From Gammaproteobacteria bacterium Ga0077536 (GTDB taxonomy: Bacteria > Pseudomonadota > Gammaproteobacteria > Ga0077536), in contig LNEL01000060.1 in the NCBI GenBank assembly GCA_001464935.1, forward strand, positions 1 to 64,000: 64,000 bases of DNA, read 5' to 3'. Positions within the stretch are counted from its first letter, which is position 1; the number at the start of each line of letters is the position of its first letter. Of this stretch, positions 63,573-64,000 are shown in pieces. The translations under genes and the position numbers were made by a program. Below the pieces are notes generated by a model. It was not told where the DNA came from, did no database searches, and saw nothing but the letters and a program-made list of their open reading frames with translations.

Positions 63573-63956
63573 TCAGCGCCGCAGGTTCACGGTCTCGACA
63601 ATCAACAGCACGACCGAGGCGGTGTTCGCGAGCAGCGCGCCAGCCGCCAGCGAGACCACCGAGATCGCGGCTTCGGCGGACGTCGCGTCATTGAGCACCT
63701 GGCTGTAAATCCCCCAGGTGACTGCCGCGCCGATCAACAACAGGTCGGCGACCAGGCTCGTCGCCAGGAGCACCGCTCCCATGTGCGTGCGGTCACCGAG
63801 CTTGAGCACGGTGGCAATCAGGCTGACGACCAGTGCCGCGAACAATTCGTAGGCCGGGTGGTGAATAGCGCTGTCGGCATCGCCCCAGACGAAACTGACA
63901 TTGAGCGCGGCGGCCAGCAGCACGAAAAACGCAAAGACGACTTTTTCGAAGTTCAT
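63573..63956 (-). CDS. DUF6394 membrane protein
   Basis: A 127-residue protein with four membrane segments (VVFAFFVLLAAALNVSFVWG, YELFAALVVSLIATVLKLG, AVLLATSLVADLLLIGAAV, GALLANTASVVLLIVETV). It matches the DUF6394 family, whose genes are typically found beside RCK potassium channels, as here. It is probably an accessory subunit or modulator of the channel at 61856, with which it forms an operon. Confidence 0.85.
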   Translation of the reverse strand: MNFEKVVFAFFVLLAAALNVSFVWGDADSAIHHPAYELFAALVVSLIATVLKLGDRTHMGAVLLATSLVADLLLIGAAVTWGIYSQVLNDATSAEAAISVVSLAAGALLANTASVVLLIVETVNLRR

Positions 63957-64000
63957 GTTTCCCCCACGCTCAACTGCGCACCTGCATGCACCGGGCGCGC

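Noticed and set aside
1..64000. tRNA, rRNA, CRISPR array or complete insertion sequence
   Set aside because: Nothing with the expected cloverleaf, repeat-spacer pattern or transposase was seen by reading; a covariance search was not possible.

Overview
The window is GC-rich, densely packed bacterial DNA, most likely from a free-living gammaproteobacterium with a large catabolic gene load. The lgt-thyA-folA block beside apaG-apaH and comM is a gammaproteobacterial chromosomal arrangement. An Immundisolibacter/Nevskiales-like environmental organism would fit, but that placement is inference. No rRNA, tRNA, CRISPR array or complete insertion sequence was seen.

The first 5.3 kb differ from the rest: lower GC, sparse coding, small orphan ORFs, a frameshifted and truncated tyrosine integrase, a clear intrinsic terminator, an XRE-type regulator and one intact methyltransferase. 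This block ends abruptly inside comM (yifB). Only the C-terminal third of comM remains in the window, starting at about 5304. I read it as the decayed end of a genomic island in comM, a known island target.

From 5.9 to 9.3 kb lie housekeeping genes: apaG-apaH (plus) and lgt-thyA-folA (minus). From 9.4 to 18.6 kb are an acyl-CoA synthetase, a multi-PAS hybrid histidine kinase coupled to an HD-GYP response regulator, and a membrane Ser/Thr kinase with a secreted partner. From 19.5 to 24.8 kb runs a tight operon: MaoC hydratase, P450, flavin monooxygenase-like protein, glutathione transferase, second P450. An ABC-F ATPase and a PepSY-PepSY-response regulator-sensor kinase operon follow.

From 29.6 to 45.7 kb are a hydrolase, an acyl-CoA ligase, a MgtC-type membrane protein, a glutaredoxin fusion, a Gld-type ABC exporter operon ending in a HupE/UreJ protein, a secreted metallo-beta-lactamase-fold lactonase, an EmrAB-type efflux pair, a tandem universal stress protein, and a VOC ring-cleavage dioxygenase.

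From 45.9 to 61.8 kb catabolic genes dominate: an F420/FMN-type oxidoreductase, an IpdAB-like CoA-transferase pair, small monooxygenase-like proteins, and a two-subunit amidohydrolase closely resembling N,N-dimethylformamidase with its iron-site residues. After the amidohydrolase come a second luciferase-like monooxygenase, a cupin dioxygenase and a GST-fold protein. An HDOD protein, a cytochrome c, a rhodanese and an amidase-signature enzyme follow. The window closes with a K+ channel bearing RCK domains and its DUF6394 partner. The most interesting candidates are the dimethylformamidase-like system, the twin-P450 operon and the comM island scar.
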